NCBI GenBank assembly: GCA_051884915.1 | Contig: JBJEWF010000100.1 | Span: 1-37,894, forward strand | Direction of reading: 5' to 3' | Length of the DNA: 37,894 nucleotides | From: RUG572 sp051884915 | GTDB lineage: Bacteria > Verrucomicrobiota > Kiritimatiellia > RFP12 > UBA1067 | Shown here: in pieces, positions 10,671 to 18,931 of the stretch | Layout: each line of letters starts with the position of its first letter | How positions within the stretch are numbered: position 1 is the first letter of the stretch | Translations under genes and position numbers: made by a program | The notes under the pieces: model-generated | The model's database searches: none | The model's input: only the letters and a program-made list of their open reading frames with translations | Told to the model about the DNA's origin: nothing

Positions 10671-11270
10671 CTAGCGGTCGGCCGCCTCCATCAGCGCGAC
10701 GGCGATTTCATGAAGGCGCCTGACGATTCGGTTTTTGATCACGTCGACGTTGCCGCGCGTAGTGCCGTAGCGCCGGGCGACCGCTTCGGGGCGTTCGCGG
10801 TCGAGCGCCACCGCGCGGAAGATCTCGCGTTTCCGCGAATCGATGGACGCGTCGGACAGGACCTGCTGCAGCGCCGCTTCCATCACGTGGTTCTTCCACT
10901 CTTCCAGTTCCGCATCGTCCGCCGAAGGCGCCGCCGGGGCCGCGCCGTTCCTCAGGCCCGCCAGCGTCGCCTGTTTCCGCTCGTTCTTCCGGATGGCGTC
11001 GAGCGCCTTGAACTTGAGAATCCCCATCAGGTAATTGTGGAAACATCCCTTCTCGTCCGGCGCGTAGTGGTAGTCGGGCAGGCATTTCATCAGGGCCAGC
11101 AGGGCTTCCTGCAGAACGTCGTCCGCGTCGACCGTCGGATAGCGTGCCGCCAGGAACGCCCGCATCGGCGTTTCGTAGACCCGCAGGAACTCCGCCCAGC
11201 GCGCACTTCCCGAATCGGCCTTCAACGCGTTCAGGAGGGTAATCGACGTCTTGGGGACAGGCCGCGGCAT
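10671..11270 (-). CDS. ECF-type RNA polymerase sigma factor
   Basis: 199 residues. Sigma region 2 is visible at about 28-98 (DADDVLQEALLALMKCL, a KGCFHNYLMGILKFKALD stretch, then basic residues). Region 4 is at about 140-190, with a helix-turn-helix around the AVARRYGTTRGNVDVIKNRI stretch. The form resembles sigma-70-like factors abundant in Planctomycetes and Verrucomicrobia. ATG at 11270 follows the upstream aminomutase stop by 2 nt (TGA-AC-ATG), so it is the last gene of an operon and probably translationally coupled. No anti-sigma gene is adjacent. The convergent membrane kinase is a possible signalling partner, which is not shown by the sequence. Confidence 0.88.
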   Translation of the reverse strand: MPRPVPKTSITLLNALKADSGSARWAEFLRVYETPMRAFLAARYPTVDADDVLQEALLALMKCLPDYHYAPDEKGCFHNYLMGILKFKALDAIRKNERKQATLAGLRNGAAPAAPSADDAELEEWKNHVMEAALQQVLSDASIDSRKREIFRAVALDRERPEAVARRYGTTRGNVDVIKNRIVRRLHEIAVALMEAADR

Positions 11271-11272
11271 GT

Positions 11273-12157
11273 TCAAAGTTCCGAAATCGGCGTCTTGAAA
11301 GCGGCGCCCGGCAGATCGGCCACAAAGCGCGGCAGACCCAGCCCGCCAATCCGTGCCGCGCATTCGCGTTCGATCTTCCGCGCCTTTTCAAGCGGCACGC
11401 GGAAATGCGAAACGCCGGCGACCGGATCGCACTGGAACACGTAATACGGGCGCACGCGCGCGCGCTGAAGCGCGCGGAACAAATCCAGCAGAGCCTCCGC
11501 CGAATCGTTGACCCCCGCGAGGAGAACCGTCTGGCAGGACACGGGAAGCCCCGCGCGCACAAGGTTCTCGCAGGCCCGGATCGCCTCGGGCGTCAATTCG
11601 TCCGCGTGGTTGAACTGGGTGTTCACCCAGACTTTCCCCGAACTGCCCAGCAGCGCCGCCAGCTCCCCGGTCACCCGCGCGGGATTCACGCACGGCGCAC
11701 GCGTGCAGACCCGGACGACGTCGATCTGCGGCAAATCCGCAAACGCATGGACAAACCGCATGACCTCGCCGTCCGGAAGGACGAGCGGATCGCCCCCCGA
11801 AAGCAGAACGTCGCGCACGAGCGGCCGTTCCTGCACGTAGGCCACGCATGTTGCCAGCTCCTCGTCCGTGCGGATGACTTCCGCATGCTGCAGAAGGCCC
11901 TTGCGCGTGCAGTGCCGGCAGTTCATGAAACAGGCATTGGACGTCATCAGCAGCACGCGATCGGGGAAGCGCTGTTTCAGCCCATAGCAGCCCGACGCCT
12001 CCTCGTCCTCGCCGAACGGATCCGCGCCGAACGCGTCCTCGTCCACCAGTTCGCGGACGTCCGGCTCGACCTGGACCCGGAAAGCCGCGCTCCTCTCGGC
12101 CAGCGAACGCGAGTAGGGGCACGCAAAATAGGGGTATTTTCTCGTGACGTCGTTCAT
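11273..12157 (-). CDS. Short KamA-family radical SAM aminomutase
   Basis: 294 residues. The iron-sulfur motif is CFMNCRHC (Cys 76, 80, 83), as in lysine 2,3-aminomutase (C-x3-C-x2-C). GGDP (121-124), QFNHADE, the PYYVFQCD segment (Asp244) and FVADLPGAAFKTP (Asp281, Lys288) follow. By alignment from memory, Lys288 is the PLP-binding lysine and the two Asp bind the substrate ammonium group in clostridial KamA, so lysine or a lysine-like substrate is plausible. The chain stops seven residues after the PLP Lys segment begins, so the ~80-residue C-terminal part of classical KamA is absent; the size is nearer to EpmB. ATG at 12157 overlaps the ligase stop (ATGA), implying translational coupling. 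No EF-P gene is visible nearby. Confidence 0.85.
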   Translation of the reverse strand: MNDVTRKYPYFACPYSRSLAERSAAFRVQVEPDVRELVDEDAFGADPFGEDEEASGCYGLKQRFPDRVLLMTSNACFMNCRHCTRKGLLQHAEVIRTDEELATCVAYVQERPLVRDVLLSGGDPLVLPDGEVMRFVHAFADLPQIDVVRVCTRAPCVNPARVTGELAALLGSSGKVWVNTQFNHADELTPEAIRACENLVRAGLPVSCQTVLLAGVNDSAEALLDLFRALQRARVRPYYVFQCDPVAGVSHFRVPLEKARKIERECAARIGGLGLPRFVADLPGAAFKTPISEL

Positions 12158-13791
12158 CCCAATCCGTTCTGCTGCGCCACCAGCGCGTCGGCCCCGTACA
12201 TCTTGCGCAGTTTGGGCTTTTCGATCTTGCCGGTCGGATTGCGCGGCACGGACGCGAAGATGATCTTGCGCGGACGCTTGTAGCGCGGCAATTCCAGGCA
12301 GAAGTCGCCGATCTGCGCCTCCGTCAGGGTCTGGCCCTCCTTCACCTCGACGATGGCGGCCGCGATCTCGCCGAGACGCGCATCGGGCAGCCCGATGACG
12401 GCGACGTCCTTGATGGCGGCATGCGCGCGGAGAAAGTCCTCGATCTGCACGGGGTAGAGATTTTCGCCGCCCGTGATGATCACGTCCTTCGCGCGGTCCA
12501 CGAGATAGATGAAGCCGTCCTTGTACTCGGCCATGTCGCCCGTCAGAAGCCACCCGTCCGGCTTGAGGATTTCCGCCGTGGCCTCCCGGTTGTGGTAGTA
12601 CTCCTTCATCACGCCCGGGCCGCGCAGCGCCAGTTCGCCCACCTCGCCCGGCCCGACGTCCGTAAAGTCCGGCCTGACGATCTTCGCCTCCCAGCCGTAG
12701 CCCGGCACGCCGATGGCGCCGACGTGCTCGACGTTCTCCACGCCCAGGTGCACGGCGCCCGGCCCCGTCGACTCCGACAGGCCGTAGTTCGTGTCGTAGT
12801 CGTGGCGGGGAAAGACCTGCTTCCAGCGCCTGATGAGCGCCGGCGGCACGGGCTGCGCGCCAATGTGCATCAGGCGACACTGGTCCAGCCGGTAGTCGGA
12901 CAGCTTGACCTCGCCGCAGTCGATCGCGTCCAGAATGTCCTGCGCCCACGGCACCAGCAGCCACACGATCGTGCAGCGCTCCTCGCTCACGCAGCGGATG
13001 ATCCACTCGGGCTTCACGCCCTTGAGCAGAACCGACTTGCCGCCCACCAGAAAGCTGCCGAACCAGTGCATCTTCGCGCCCGTGTGGTAGAGCGGCGGAA
13101 TGCAGAGGAAGACATCGTCCTTCGTTTGGCCATGGTGGTTCTGCTCGACCTTGCAGGAATGCTCCAGGCACCGGTGCAGCAGGACGATCGCCTTCGGGAA
13201 TCCCGTCGTGCCGCTCGAAAAGTAGATGGCCGCGTCGTCCTCGGCCTTGATGTGCAGCCCCGGCGAACGCGAGGACGCGTACTTCACCAGCTTGTTGTAG
13301 CTTTCCGCGAAGCTCGGGCAGTCGTCACCCACGTAGAGGCGCGTCTTCACGCGCGGAATGCGGTCCGAGATCTGCTCCATGCGCCCCGTGAACTCCGGCC
13401 CGAAGACGAGGACGCTGGAGTCCGACAGATCCAGGCAGTACTTGATCTCGTCGGCCGTGTAGCGGAAGTTCAGCGGCACCGCCAGGCAGCCCGCCTTCAG
13501 GGCCCCGAAATAGATGGGCAGCCATTCCAGGCAGTTCATCAGCAGAATGGCAACCTTGTCGCCCTTCGTATACCCGCGGCTCAACAGGAAGTTGGCGAAG
13601 CGATTGGCCTTTTCGTCAAATTCCGCCCAGGTGATTTCACTGCGGAACTTCTCGATCGGCGAACTCTCGATCAGCGAATACTCGCGCCAGGTCGTGTGGC
13701 GTTTCTCCAGTTCCTGCGGATTGATTTCAACCAGCGCCACGTCGTCCGGCCATTGCCGCGCGTTCCGTTCCAGAATTTCCGTAACAACCAT
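12154..13791 (-). CDS. AMP-forming acyl-CoA synthetase/ligase (ANL family)
   Basis: 545 residues, standard for the family. Motifs: phosphate-binding loop YFSSGTTGFPK (190-200), YGLSEST (336-342), GWLLTGD (413-419), the hinge region around DRAKDVIITGGENLYP (432-447), and the adenylation Lys in PTGKIEKPK (522). It would activate a carboxylic acid as acyl-AMP and pass it to CoA or another acceptor; medium or long-chain acids are suggested by overall similarity, but the substrate cannot be read from the sequence. A ribosome site (AGAGG) lies about 9 nt before ATG. It sits 44 nt after the trmJ-like gene and overlaps the KamA-type gene by 4 nt, so ligase and aminomutase are coexpressed. Confidence 0.92.
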   Translation of the reverse strand: MVVTEILERNARQWPDDVALVEINPQELEKRHTTWREYSLIESSPIEKFRSEITWAEFDEKANRFANFLLSRGYTKGDKVAILLMNCLEWLPIYFGALKAGCLAVPLNFRYTADEIKYCLDLSDSSVLVFGPEFTGRMEQISDRIPRVKTRLYVGDDCPSFAESYNKLVKYASSRSPGLHIKAEDDAAIYFSSGTTGFPKAIVLLHRCLEHSCKVEQNHHGQTKDDVFLCIPPLYHTGAKMHWFGSFLVGGKSVLLKGVKPEWIIRCVSEERCTIVWLLVPWAQDILDAIDCGEVKLSDYRLDQCRLMHIGAQPVPPALIRRWKQVFPRHDYDTNYGLSESTGPGAVHLGVENVEHVGAIGVPGYGWEAKIVRPDFTDVGPGEVGELALRGPGVMKEYYHNREATAEILKPDGWLLTGDMAEYKDGFIYLVDRAKDVIITGGENLYPVQIEDFLRAHAAIKDVAVIGLPDARLGEIAAAIVEVKEGQTLTEAQIGDFCLELPRYKRPRKIIFASVPRNPTGKIEKPKLRKMYGADALVAQQNGLG

Positions 13792-13835
13792 GTTCCAACC
13801 TCTCGCTTTCCGGCGGCTCGGTCAGCGGCGCTTCC

Positions 13836-14603
13836 CTAGCCGATTGACGGCTTGCGCCCTTCCAGAGCAGGATTGTGATGGGCCCACAGCGCCTGGCGCG
13901 CCACGCCAAGCATGATGGCGGCGTCGTCGCGCGTCTGCACGCCGCGCGAGAAGATGCGGTGGATGCCCTGCATCATGTGATCGGTCTGCTTCTCGTCCAT
14001 GAACCCGATGTCCCGCAGCATGGTCTGCCAGTTCTTGACCAGCTGCATCTTCTGCGCCTGCGGCGCCGGCGGCGCTTTTTCGCGTGGCGGCTGGTAGCCG
14101 CCCGTCGCGACGAAGAATTCGTAGCAGGTGATCAGTACGGCCTGCGACAGGTTGATCGAGGTGTAGCCCTCGTCCACGGGAATGCGGATGAGGTGCGTGC
14201 ACTGCGCGACCTCCTCGTTCAGCAGCCCCTTGTCCTCGCGCCCGAAAACAAGCGCCACGGGACCCGTCTCGGCCAGCGTCAGAATGTCCGCGGCACAGTC
14301 GCGCGGCGCCTTGACGTGCTGGCGGTAGAGTCCGCCGCGGGCCGTCGTTCCCACCACGGCCACGCAATCGGCGACGGCCTCCTCAAAAGTCCCGAACTCC
14401 TTCCGCGCGTTCAGGATGCCGGTCGCGTGGACCGCCAGGCGTTCCGCCTCGTCCCAGCCGTTCTGGATATTCGGCGCCGCCAGCACGAGATGGCGAAAGC
14501 CCATGTTCGCCATGGCGCGGCACGCCGACCCGACATTGCCCGAATACAGCGTGCCCACCAGCACGACCTTGATATTGTCCAATACGCCCATCTTGCCTTT
14601 CAT
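13836..14603 (-). CDS. trmJ: TrmJ-like tRNA 2'-O-methyltransferase (SPOUT)
   Basis: 255 residues. The three SpoU/SPOUT motifs are present: GNVGSACRAMANMGF (22-36), VFGREDKGLLNEE (119-131) and the IPVDEGYTSINLSQAV segment (141-156). The knot domain is followed by a C-terminal helical extension (about 190-255), as in TrmJ, which methylates the ribose at position 32 in the tRNA anticodon loop. Assignment to TrmJ rather than another TrmH-family enzyme rests on motif spacing and length. The start at 14603 could instead be Met5. It follows the lipoprotein gene by 31 nt and precedes the acyl ligase by 44 nt, so it probably shares the promoter at 15149. Confidence 0.85.
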   Translation of the reverse strand: MKGKMGVLDNIKVVLVGTLYSGNVGSACRAMANMGFRHLVLAAPNIQNGWDEAERLAVHATGILNARKEFGTFEEAVADCVAVVGTTARGGLYRQHVKAPRDCAADILTLAETGPVALVFGREDKGLLNEEVAQCTHLIRIPVDEGYTSINLSQAVLITCYEFFVATGGYQPPREKAPPAPQAQKMQLVKNWQTMLRDIGFMDEKQTDHMMQGIHRIFSRGVQTRDDAAIMLGVARQALWAHHNPALEGRKPSIG

Positions 14604-14634
14604 CCGGCACTCTTCGCCAGTTTCCGTCCGCATC

Positions 14635-15141
14635 CTAGCGGCTCCGCTCCTCCACCGTGCGCGGTCCCGACGAGTCGCGGCCGAATCCCTGCGGTGCCCC
14701 GCTGCGGATCCTTTCCTTCGTCCCGTTGAGAGGATTGCGCACGCTCGCGCAGAGGACGCCCTGGAATCGGCACAAATAACCCTTGCGGTCGGGCGCCATT
14801 TCCGCCACGACACACGCGACGCCCTCCTCGAAATACTCCCATTGCCCGTCGTCCGTCTTGTAGAGATTCCCCGTGGCGGACATGTGCTGGTAGGCGACGA
14901 ACCGCTTGCCGTCGGGAAGTTCAACCCGCACCTTCATCTTCGAGCGAAACGGCAGCCGCGCGCCGTTTGAGATCCGGAACGTCGATTCGTGCCCCTTCTC
15001 GTCGCGCCCGTAATCGACCAGCACGTAGTTGTTGTTGTCGTCCACGAACTTCTGCGTCCGCAACACGGTAAACGACCACGTCGCGCATCCGGACACGACC
15101 AGAAGCGCGCCCAAAGCGGAAAGAAATCCAATTCTCTTCAT
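14635..15141 (-). CDS. Putative lipoprotein of unknown function
   Basis: 168 residues. The N-terminus MKRIGFLSALGALLVV-SGC is a signal peptide with a good lipobox (VSGC), so the mature protein starts at Cys19 and is membrane-attached. The rest is a compact, probably beta-rich domain (residues 25-130) with no recognised family, followed by a basic, Pro/Gly-rich tail. The reading frame is open for nine codons further upstream, but the ATG there is formed by the -10 element itself; the Met 7 bp after TATAAT gives the signal peptide directly at the N-terminus and is chosen. It is the first gene of the apparent operon ending with the ECF sigma factor. Confidence 0.75.
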   Translation of the reverse strand: MKRIGFLSALGALLVVSGCATWSFTVLRTQKFVDDNNNYVLVDYGRDEKGHESTFRISNGARLPFRSKMKVRVELPDGKRFVAYQHMSATGNLYKTDDGQWEYFEEGVACVVAEMAPDRKGYLCRFQGVLCASVRNPLNGTKERIRSGAPQGFGRDSSGPRTVEERSR

Positions 15142-15148
15142 CACGTCC

Positions 15149-15154
15149 ATTATA
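15149..15154 (-). promoter_or_regulatory. -10 element of the lipoprotein-trmJ-ligase-kamA-sigma operon
   Basis: Perfect TATAAT on the minus strand, 7 bp before the ATG at 15141. The transcription start is expected at or 1 nt from the ATG, giving a leaderless mRNA. No good -35 hexamer is seen. The promoter lies just after the stop codon of the upstream gene (15178). Confidence 0.6.
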
Positions 15155-15177
15155 GCACAATCCGCCATGTTCCCCGG

Positions 15178-16995
15178 TCACCAGTCGCGTTCATTGGGCG
15201 AGGGCGGGACCTGGCGGGCGCGCGCCCGCTTGTCCGCCTCGTGCTCGTCCGAGCGTTCCTTCGCCTTCCGCAGCAGCTCCTCGACGTCCTTGTCGTTCTT
15301 CGGATCGTCCTGTTCCTGGGCCTTCTGCTCCTGCTGCTGGTCCTGCTGGTCCTGCTGCTGGTCCTGCCGGTCCGAATCGTCCTGGTCGTTCTTCTGGTCC
15401 GGATCCGGCCGGTTCGGATTCTTGTCCGGCTGCTGGTTGGGCTGGCCGCCCGACTTGCCGTCTTCCGGCGGCAGCAGTTCGCGGATGCGCACCAGCTTCT
15501 CAAGCGCCGCGAACTGCTTCTGCCTGTCCGCCTTCTCGACGCAGGCGCGCTGGAGAATCTCGGATTCGCCCGCCAGTTTCACGATTTCGGCCTGGGCCTC
15601 CTTGGTGAAAGGCGGCGTGTTGGTGGCGCCCTCCTGGATCTTCTTCTGGATCTCCTGCTCCTTCTGCTGCGCCCAGGCGGGGAACTTGCAGCGGAAGACG
15701 CGCGTGTAGTCCAGGGCGTCCGCCTGCCAGTCATAGCCGTCCGTCCGCCGCGTCTTCAGATACGCATTCGTCTGGCAGAAGATGTCGCGGTCGATTGCCG
15801 ACGGCAGACGCTCCTGGATGCCCAGCATGGCGCACCGTTCCCGGAGCCGGTCGATCTGGGGCAGCAGTTTCTTCTGTTCGCCGGGCAGCGCGCCCTTCAC
15901 CAGCTCCTCCTGGCGGCCGGCGATCTGCTCGGCCAGCTCGGCGACGTCCTTGGAAAGTTCGGCCGTGAAAGGCGGCTGGTTCGTGTCCGCGGGCTGATCC
16001 TGCGCACAGGCCTGCTGGACCCACTGCGGGAACCGCGAACGGAAGACGTGCGTGAATTCAAGCGCCTCCTGCTGCCAGTCGCGCCCGTTCTCCTTCTCGA
16101 CGCCGGCCACCACGTTCGTCTGCGCGCGCGCGCTTTCGGCAACGGCCTCCAGCGGCTCCAGCGTCGGCTTCCAATACCGGTGAAAGGCCGATTCGACCCG
16201 CGAGAGGTCCAAGGCCGCCTCCGGCGACATGTCGGCCAGTTCGTCCGCCGCCTTGCGCGTCGCATCCCGCGTCGCCTCGATGTCGCCGACGATCTGCGCG
16301 GCCTGCTGCCCGTTCGTCACGGACTGCAGGATGGACTGCTTCAGCGGAATCAGGAAATCGGCCAGATTCTCCGCCCGTTTCGCGAGACGTTCGCTTTCGG
16401 CGACGGCACGGGCGGCCTCGTTGGTCAGAACGCCCTTCTGCGCGTTGAACAGGTCCAGCGCCTCCTTCTTGGCCTTCGCCAGCAGCTGCGGGGGCTGTTC
16501 CTTCTGCATCGCCTTCAGCACCTTCGCCACGTGGGCCGTCTCGCGGAGTTCCTCCAGCGGATCGACCGCGCGCGTGAAATTGCGGTTGAGCCGCGCGTCC
16601 CCGGCCGCCTTGCGCAAGGCGATCTGCATCGCCACCGCGGCGGATTCGGCCGCCTTGCAGGCCTTCTCCGGATCTTCGGCGCGCGCGCTCTTCGCATCGG
16701 CATAATGGATGGCGCCCACGATTTCGGCCGCGCGCGCGCCATGCGTCCGGCTCAGCATCAGCGGTTCGAGGACGGCAAGGGCATTCGTCATGTCGCCCGC
16801 CTTCCAGAAATCATACCCTCTGTTCCAGATTTCCGTATCGGACAACTGCGCTTCGGCCGGCGGCACGTAGGCCTTCTCCTCGGCCACCGGGACGGCATTC
16901 GTCGCCGCGGCATCCGGCACGGACGTCCCGGCGGCTCCGGCAACGAGCGCGGAACCCAGCAGAACGCTCCACATGAATGTCGGCAAAGTTTTCAT
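15178..16995 (-). CDS. Secreted BatC-like protein with TPR-like start and duplicated central module
   Basis: 605 residues. A signal peptide (about 1-22) is followed by a TPR-like segment (about 54-84), a long helical region, a duplicated module (copy 1 about 306-398, copy 2 about 422-509) and a low-complexity Gln/Asp/Asn-rich stretch (about 515-565). The C-terminus ends in NERDW, after a charged KDVEELLRKAKER helix. This tail recalls BatC/BatE proteins of the aerotolerance operons, which end in KDW-type sequences, but no vWA or MoxR gene is visible. Each module copy contains DWQ-x2-AL, VFR-x2-FP-x-W and PPFT and ends in R-x-R-x7-10-LP. Function unknown. ATG at 16995 has GGAAGG about 8 nt upstream and follows mraY by 18 nt, so both are likely cotranscribed. 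Confidence 0.75.
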   Translation of the reverse strand: MKTLPTFMWSVLLGSALVAGAAGTSVPDAAATNAVPVAEEKAYVPPAEAQLSDTEIWNRGYDFWKAGDMTNALAVLEPLMLSRTHGARAAEIVGAIHYADAKSARAEDPEKACKAAESAAVAMQIALRKAAGDARLNRNFTRAVDPLEELRETAHVAKVLKAMQKEQPPQLLAKAKKEALDLFNAQKGVLTNEAARAVAESERLAKRAENLADFLIPLKQSILQSVTNGQQAAQIVGDIEATRDATRKAADELADMSPEAALDLSRVESAFHRYWKPTLEPLEAVAESARAQTNVVAGVEKENGRDWQQEALEFTHVFRSRFPQWVQQACAQDQPADTNQPPFTAELSKDVAELAEQIAGRQEELVKGALPGEQKKLLPQIDRLRERCAMLGIQERLPSAIDRDIFCQTNAYLKTRRTDGYDWQADALDYTRVFRCKFPAWAQQKEQEIQKKIQEGATNTPPFTKEAQAEIVKLAGESEILQRACVEKADRQKQFAALEKLVRIRELLPPEDGKSGGQPNQQPDKNPNRPDPDQKNDQDDSDRQDQQQDQQDQQQEQKAQEQDDPKNDKDVEELLRKAKERSDEHEADKRARARQVPPSPNERDW

Positions 16996-17013
16996 CGCGC
17001 GCCCTTCCGTCGG

Positions 17014-18135
17014 TTAACGGATCTTGACGAGAAGCAGGAAAATGATCGGCATCAAAAAGGCCTGGATCAGCACGAAGCGCATCAGCACCTGGGCGTTCGA
17101 CCAGCGCAGCCGCCGCTTGCAGTGGTCGTGCAGCGGAAAGCGGATCTTCTGCAACGCCTTGACCATCGGATTCTTGCGCTCTTCCTCCTCCGGCTCCAGC
17201 TGGTCGGCCGGTCGCACCTCCCAGCCGAACTTGCGGAAGAGACGCAGAAAGACGAGCTTGACCAGCCCGCCGCCGCCATTCGCGAGCAGAACCGGCGCAA
17301 ACGCCAGGACCAGAAACGGATTGCCGGTCACCAGAACGCCCGCACCCAGAAGAAGCCCGAGAAAACGCGATCCGGCATCGCCCATCAGAACGCGCGAGGG
17401 TTCGGCGTTCCACCACAGATAGCCGGAAAAACCGCCCGCGACCGTCATCAGCAGAATCGCCCAGCGGGCCGCGAACGGATCGCCGGGGACGAGCAGATGC
17501 CTGGCCACCGGGGCATAGCCGATGACGAGATACAGCAGCGCCGACAGCGAGACGAGCGCAATCACCGCCAGGGACCCCGCCAAACCGTCGACGCCATCCG
17601 AACAGTTCGTCGCATTCATGACGATGAACAGCAGCAAGCCCGCGCACGGAATGTAGATCCACCAGGGAATCGTCCACACGCCCTTGACAAACGGCACCCA
17701 GACTCCGCCGCCATGGTCCGTCCAGATGAACAGCGCCACGCCCAGCGAAACCACCATGTCGAGCAGACCCTTCTTCAGCTGTCCCCATGGCACCAGGCTC
17801 CGATCGTCCAGATAGCCGAAAACCATCGCCATGTACAGAAAGAGCAAAACGCCCAACTCGGAAACCGTCAGCGGCATGACGGCAAGGATGACCGGCAGGA
17901 TCAGAAGCGTGACCCAGAGTCCCATGCCCGTCGGCTTGCCCTTCGAGGACATGCCTTCTTTCCCCAAAATGGACTTTCCATGGTCATGGGGGCCAATATT
18001 CCATAGTTTTGGCAAGAAAGTGACGACAAGAAAGGCGGCGAAAAGCGTCCCCATGGCCAACAGGAACGCATGGGATCTGAACAGGCGGAACGGTCCCCAA
18101 ATCTGTTCCAGATACGATGCAAGCAGATACAACAT
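17014..18135 (-). CDS. mraY: MraY-type phospho-MurNAc-pentapeptide transferase, divergent
   Basis: 373 residues, about ten membrane segments. MraY would link phospho-MurNAc-pentapeptide to undecaprenyl phosphate at the inner membrane. Conserved: the Asp pair in GYLDDR, NATNCSDGVDGLAG (usual NAVNLTDGLDGLA), VLMGDAGS with the catalytic Asp, and a C-terminus (VLMRFVLIQ then LLLVKIR) close to that of E. coli MraY. Divergent: KGKPTGMG instead of KRGTPTMGG, PLHDHC instead of the PxHHH motif, and an acidic cytoplasmic loop (EPEEEERK) before it. It lies outside any division/cell-wall cluster; its only operon partner is the BatC-like gene. It may be the sole mraY or a paralogue with a related substrate. 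The start is supported by AAGGA about 11 nt before ATG and TATAAT upstream. Confidence 0.85.
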   Translation of the reverse strand: MLYLLASYLEQIWGPFRLFRSHAFLLAMGTLFAAFLVVTFLPKLWNIGPHDHGKSILGKEGMSSKGKPTGMGLWVTLLILPVILAVMPLTVSELGVLLFLYMAMVFGYLDDRSLVPWGQLKKGLLDMVVSLGVALFIWTDHGGGVWVPFVKGVWTIPWWIYIPCAGLLLFIVMNATNCSDGVDGLAGSLAVIALVSLSALLYLVIGYAPVARHLLVPGDPFAARWAILLMTVAGGFSGYLWWNAEPSRVLMGDAGSRFLGLLLGAGVLVTGNPFLVLAFAPVLLANGGGGLVKLVFLRLFRKFGWEVRPADQLEPEEEERKNPMVKALQKIRFPLHDHCKRRLRWSNAQVLMRFVLIQAFLMPIIFLLLVKIR

Positions 18136-18158
18136 GACTCTAAAATTCCTTCGCGCGT

Positions 18159-18164
18159 ATTATA
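18159..18164 (-). promoter_or_regulatory. -10 element of the mraY operon
   Basis: TATAAT 23 bp before the mraY ATG. Unlike most promoters here it leaves room for a short leader of about 16 nt that carries the AAGGA ribosome site. No convincing -35 was found. Confidence 0.55.
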
Positions 18165-18243
18165 GCAAATGCCGCGACTTCCTGGCCGCACCTTTTGCGG
18201 TTTGCTAACAACGGGCTAACCCCGCACCGGCGCGCCACCCCAT

Positions 18244-18924
18244 CTACGATCCGCTGTTGAAGCGATAGCCCTGTCCGTAGACCGTCTGAATGCGAATCCC
18301 ATCGCTCCCCAGCTTTTCCCGCAACCGCGATATGCCAACCGTCAGCGCGCTTTCCTCGCCCTCCCATTCGATCCCCCAGACCTGCGTGATCAGATAGTCG
18401 CGCGTGAGGAGTTCGTCAGGGTTGTCCGCGAAAAGATGTATCAGGCGCAACTCGTTCAACGACAGATCGGACTGCCGGCCCGACGGACTGGTTACCCGAT
18501 AGTTGTTTCCGTCAACCAGGCAGGACCCCAGCTTGAACACGCCCGGCTTCTCCTCCTGCCGCGACTTCACGCGACGGGCGGCGCCGGCAATCCGCGCCAG
18601 AAGAATCGGTTCGGATGCCGTTTTCGAGATGTAGTCGTCCGCGCCTATCGACAGCCCTCTCAGCTCGTCCATGTCGCCGTCCTTCGCCGTCAAGAACAGA
18701 ATCGGCGTCGACGTGTCCGTTTTGCGGATCGCCTCGCACACGGCATACCCGCTTCGCTTCGGCATCGCCACGTCCAGAAGAATCAGATCGGGACGGCGCG
18801 CATGGTACAATTCCATTGCCGCCATGCCGTCCTGGGCGGCGCGAACCTCATAGCCTTCGCTCTCCAGAAGAACGACCAGTCCCTCCCGAATCGCGCGATT
18901 GTCCTCCGCAAGTAGAATCTCCAT
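18244..18924 (-). CDS. OmpR/PhoB-family response regulator (orphan)
   Basis: 226 residues. The receiver domain (1-115) has acidic residues at 7-8, the phosphoacceptor Asp51 in LLDVAMP, Thr79 and Lys101; Lys101 is followed by Thr instead of the usual Pro. The winged-helix domain (about 130-226) shows LSLNELRLIHLF, LTRDYLITQVW and the VYGQGYRF end. It binds DNA when phosphorylated. No histidine kinase gene is adjacent. The open frame starts three codons earlier, but that ATG is part of the TATAATG -10 sequence; the Met at 18924 matches the canonical MEILLAEDN start of receiver domains and lies 7 bp after TATAAT. The promoter contains a perfect palindrome that may be an operator. Confidence 0.93.
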   Translation of the reverse strand: MEILLAEDNRAIREGLVVLLESEGYEVRAAQDGMAAMELYHARRPDLILLDVAMPKRSGYAVCEAIRKTDTSTPILFLTAKDGDMDELRGLSIGADDYISKTASEPILLARIAGAARRVKSRQEEKPGVFKLGSCLVDGNNYRVTSPSGRQSDLSLNELRLIHLFADNPDELLTRDYLITQVWGIEWEGEESALTVGISRLREKLGSDGIRIQTVYGQGYRFNSGS

Positions 18925-18931
18925 GCGCGCC

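Noticed and set aside
10860..10885. Other CACGTG sites (for example near 10887, 16527 and 31584) as extra parS copies
   Set aside because: They lack the flanking GTGC/GCAC arms; only the two mnmG sites have the full palindrome.
14989..18006. Long plus-strand open frame opposite the BatC-like and mraY genes
   Set aside because: The Leu/Val/Arg-rich translation is the antisense shadow of Gln/Lys/Glu-rich coding sequence; mraY motifs lie on the other strand.
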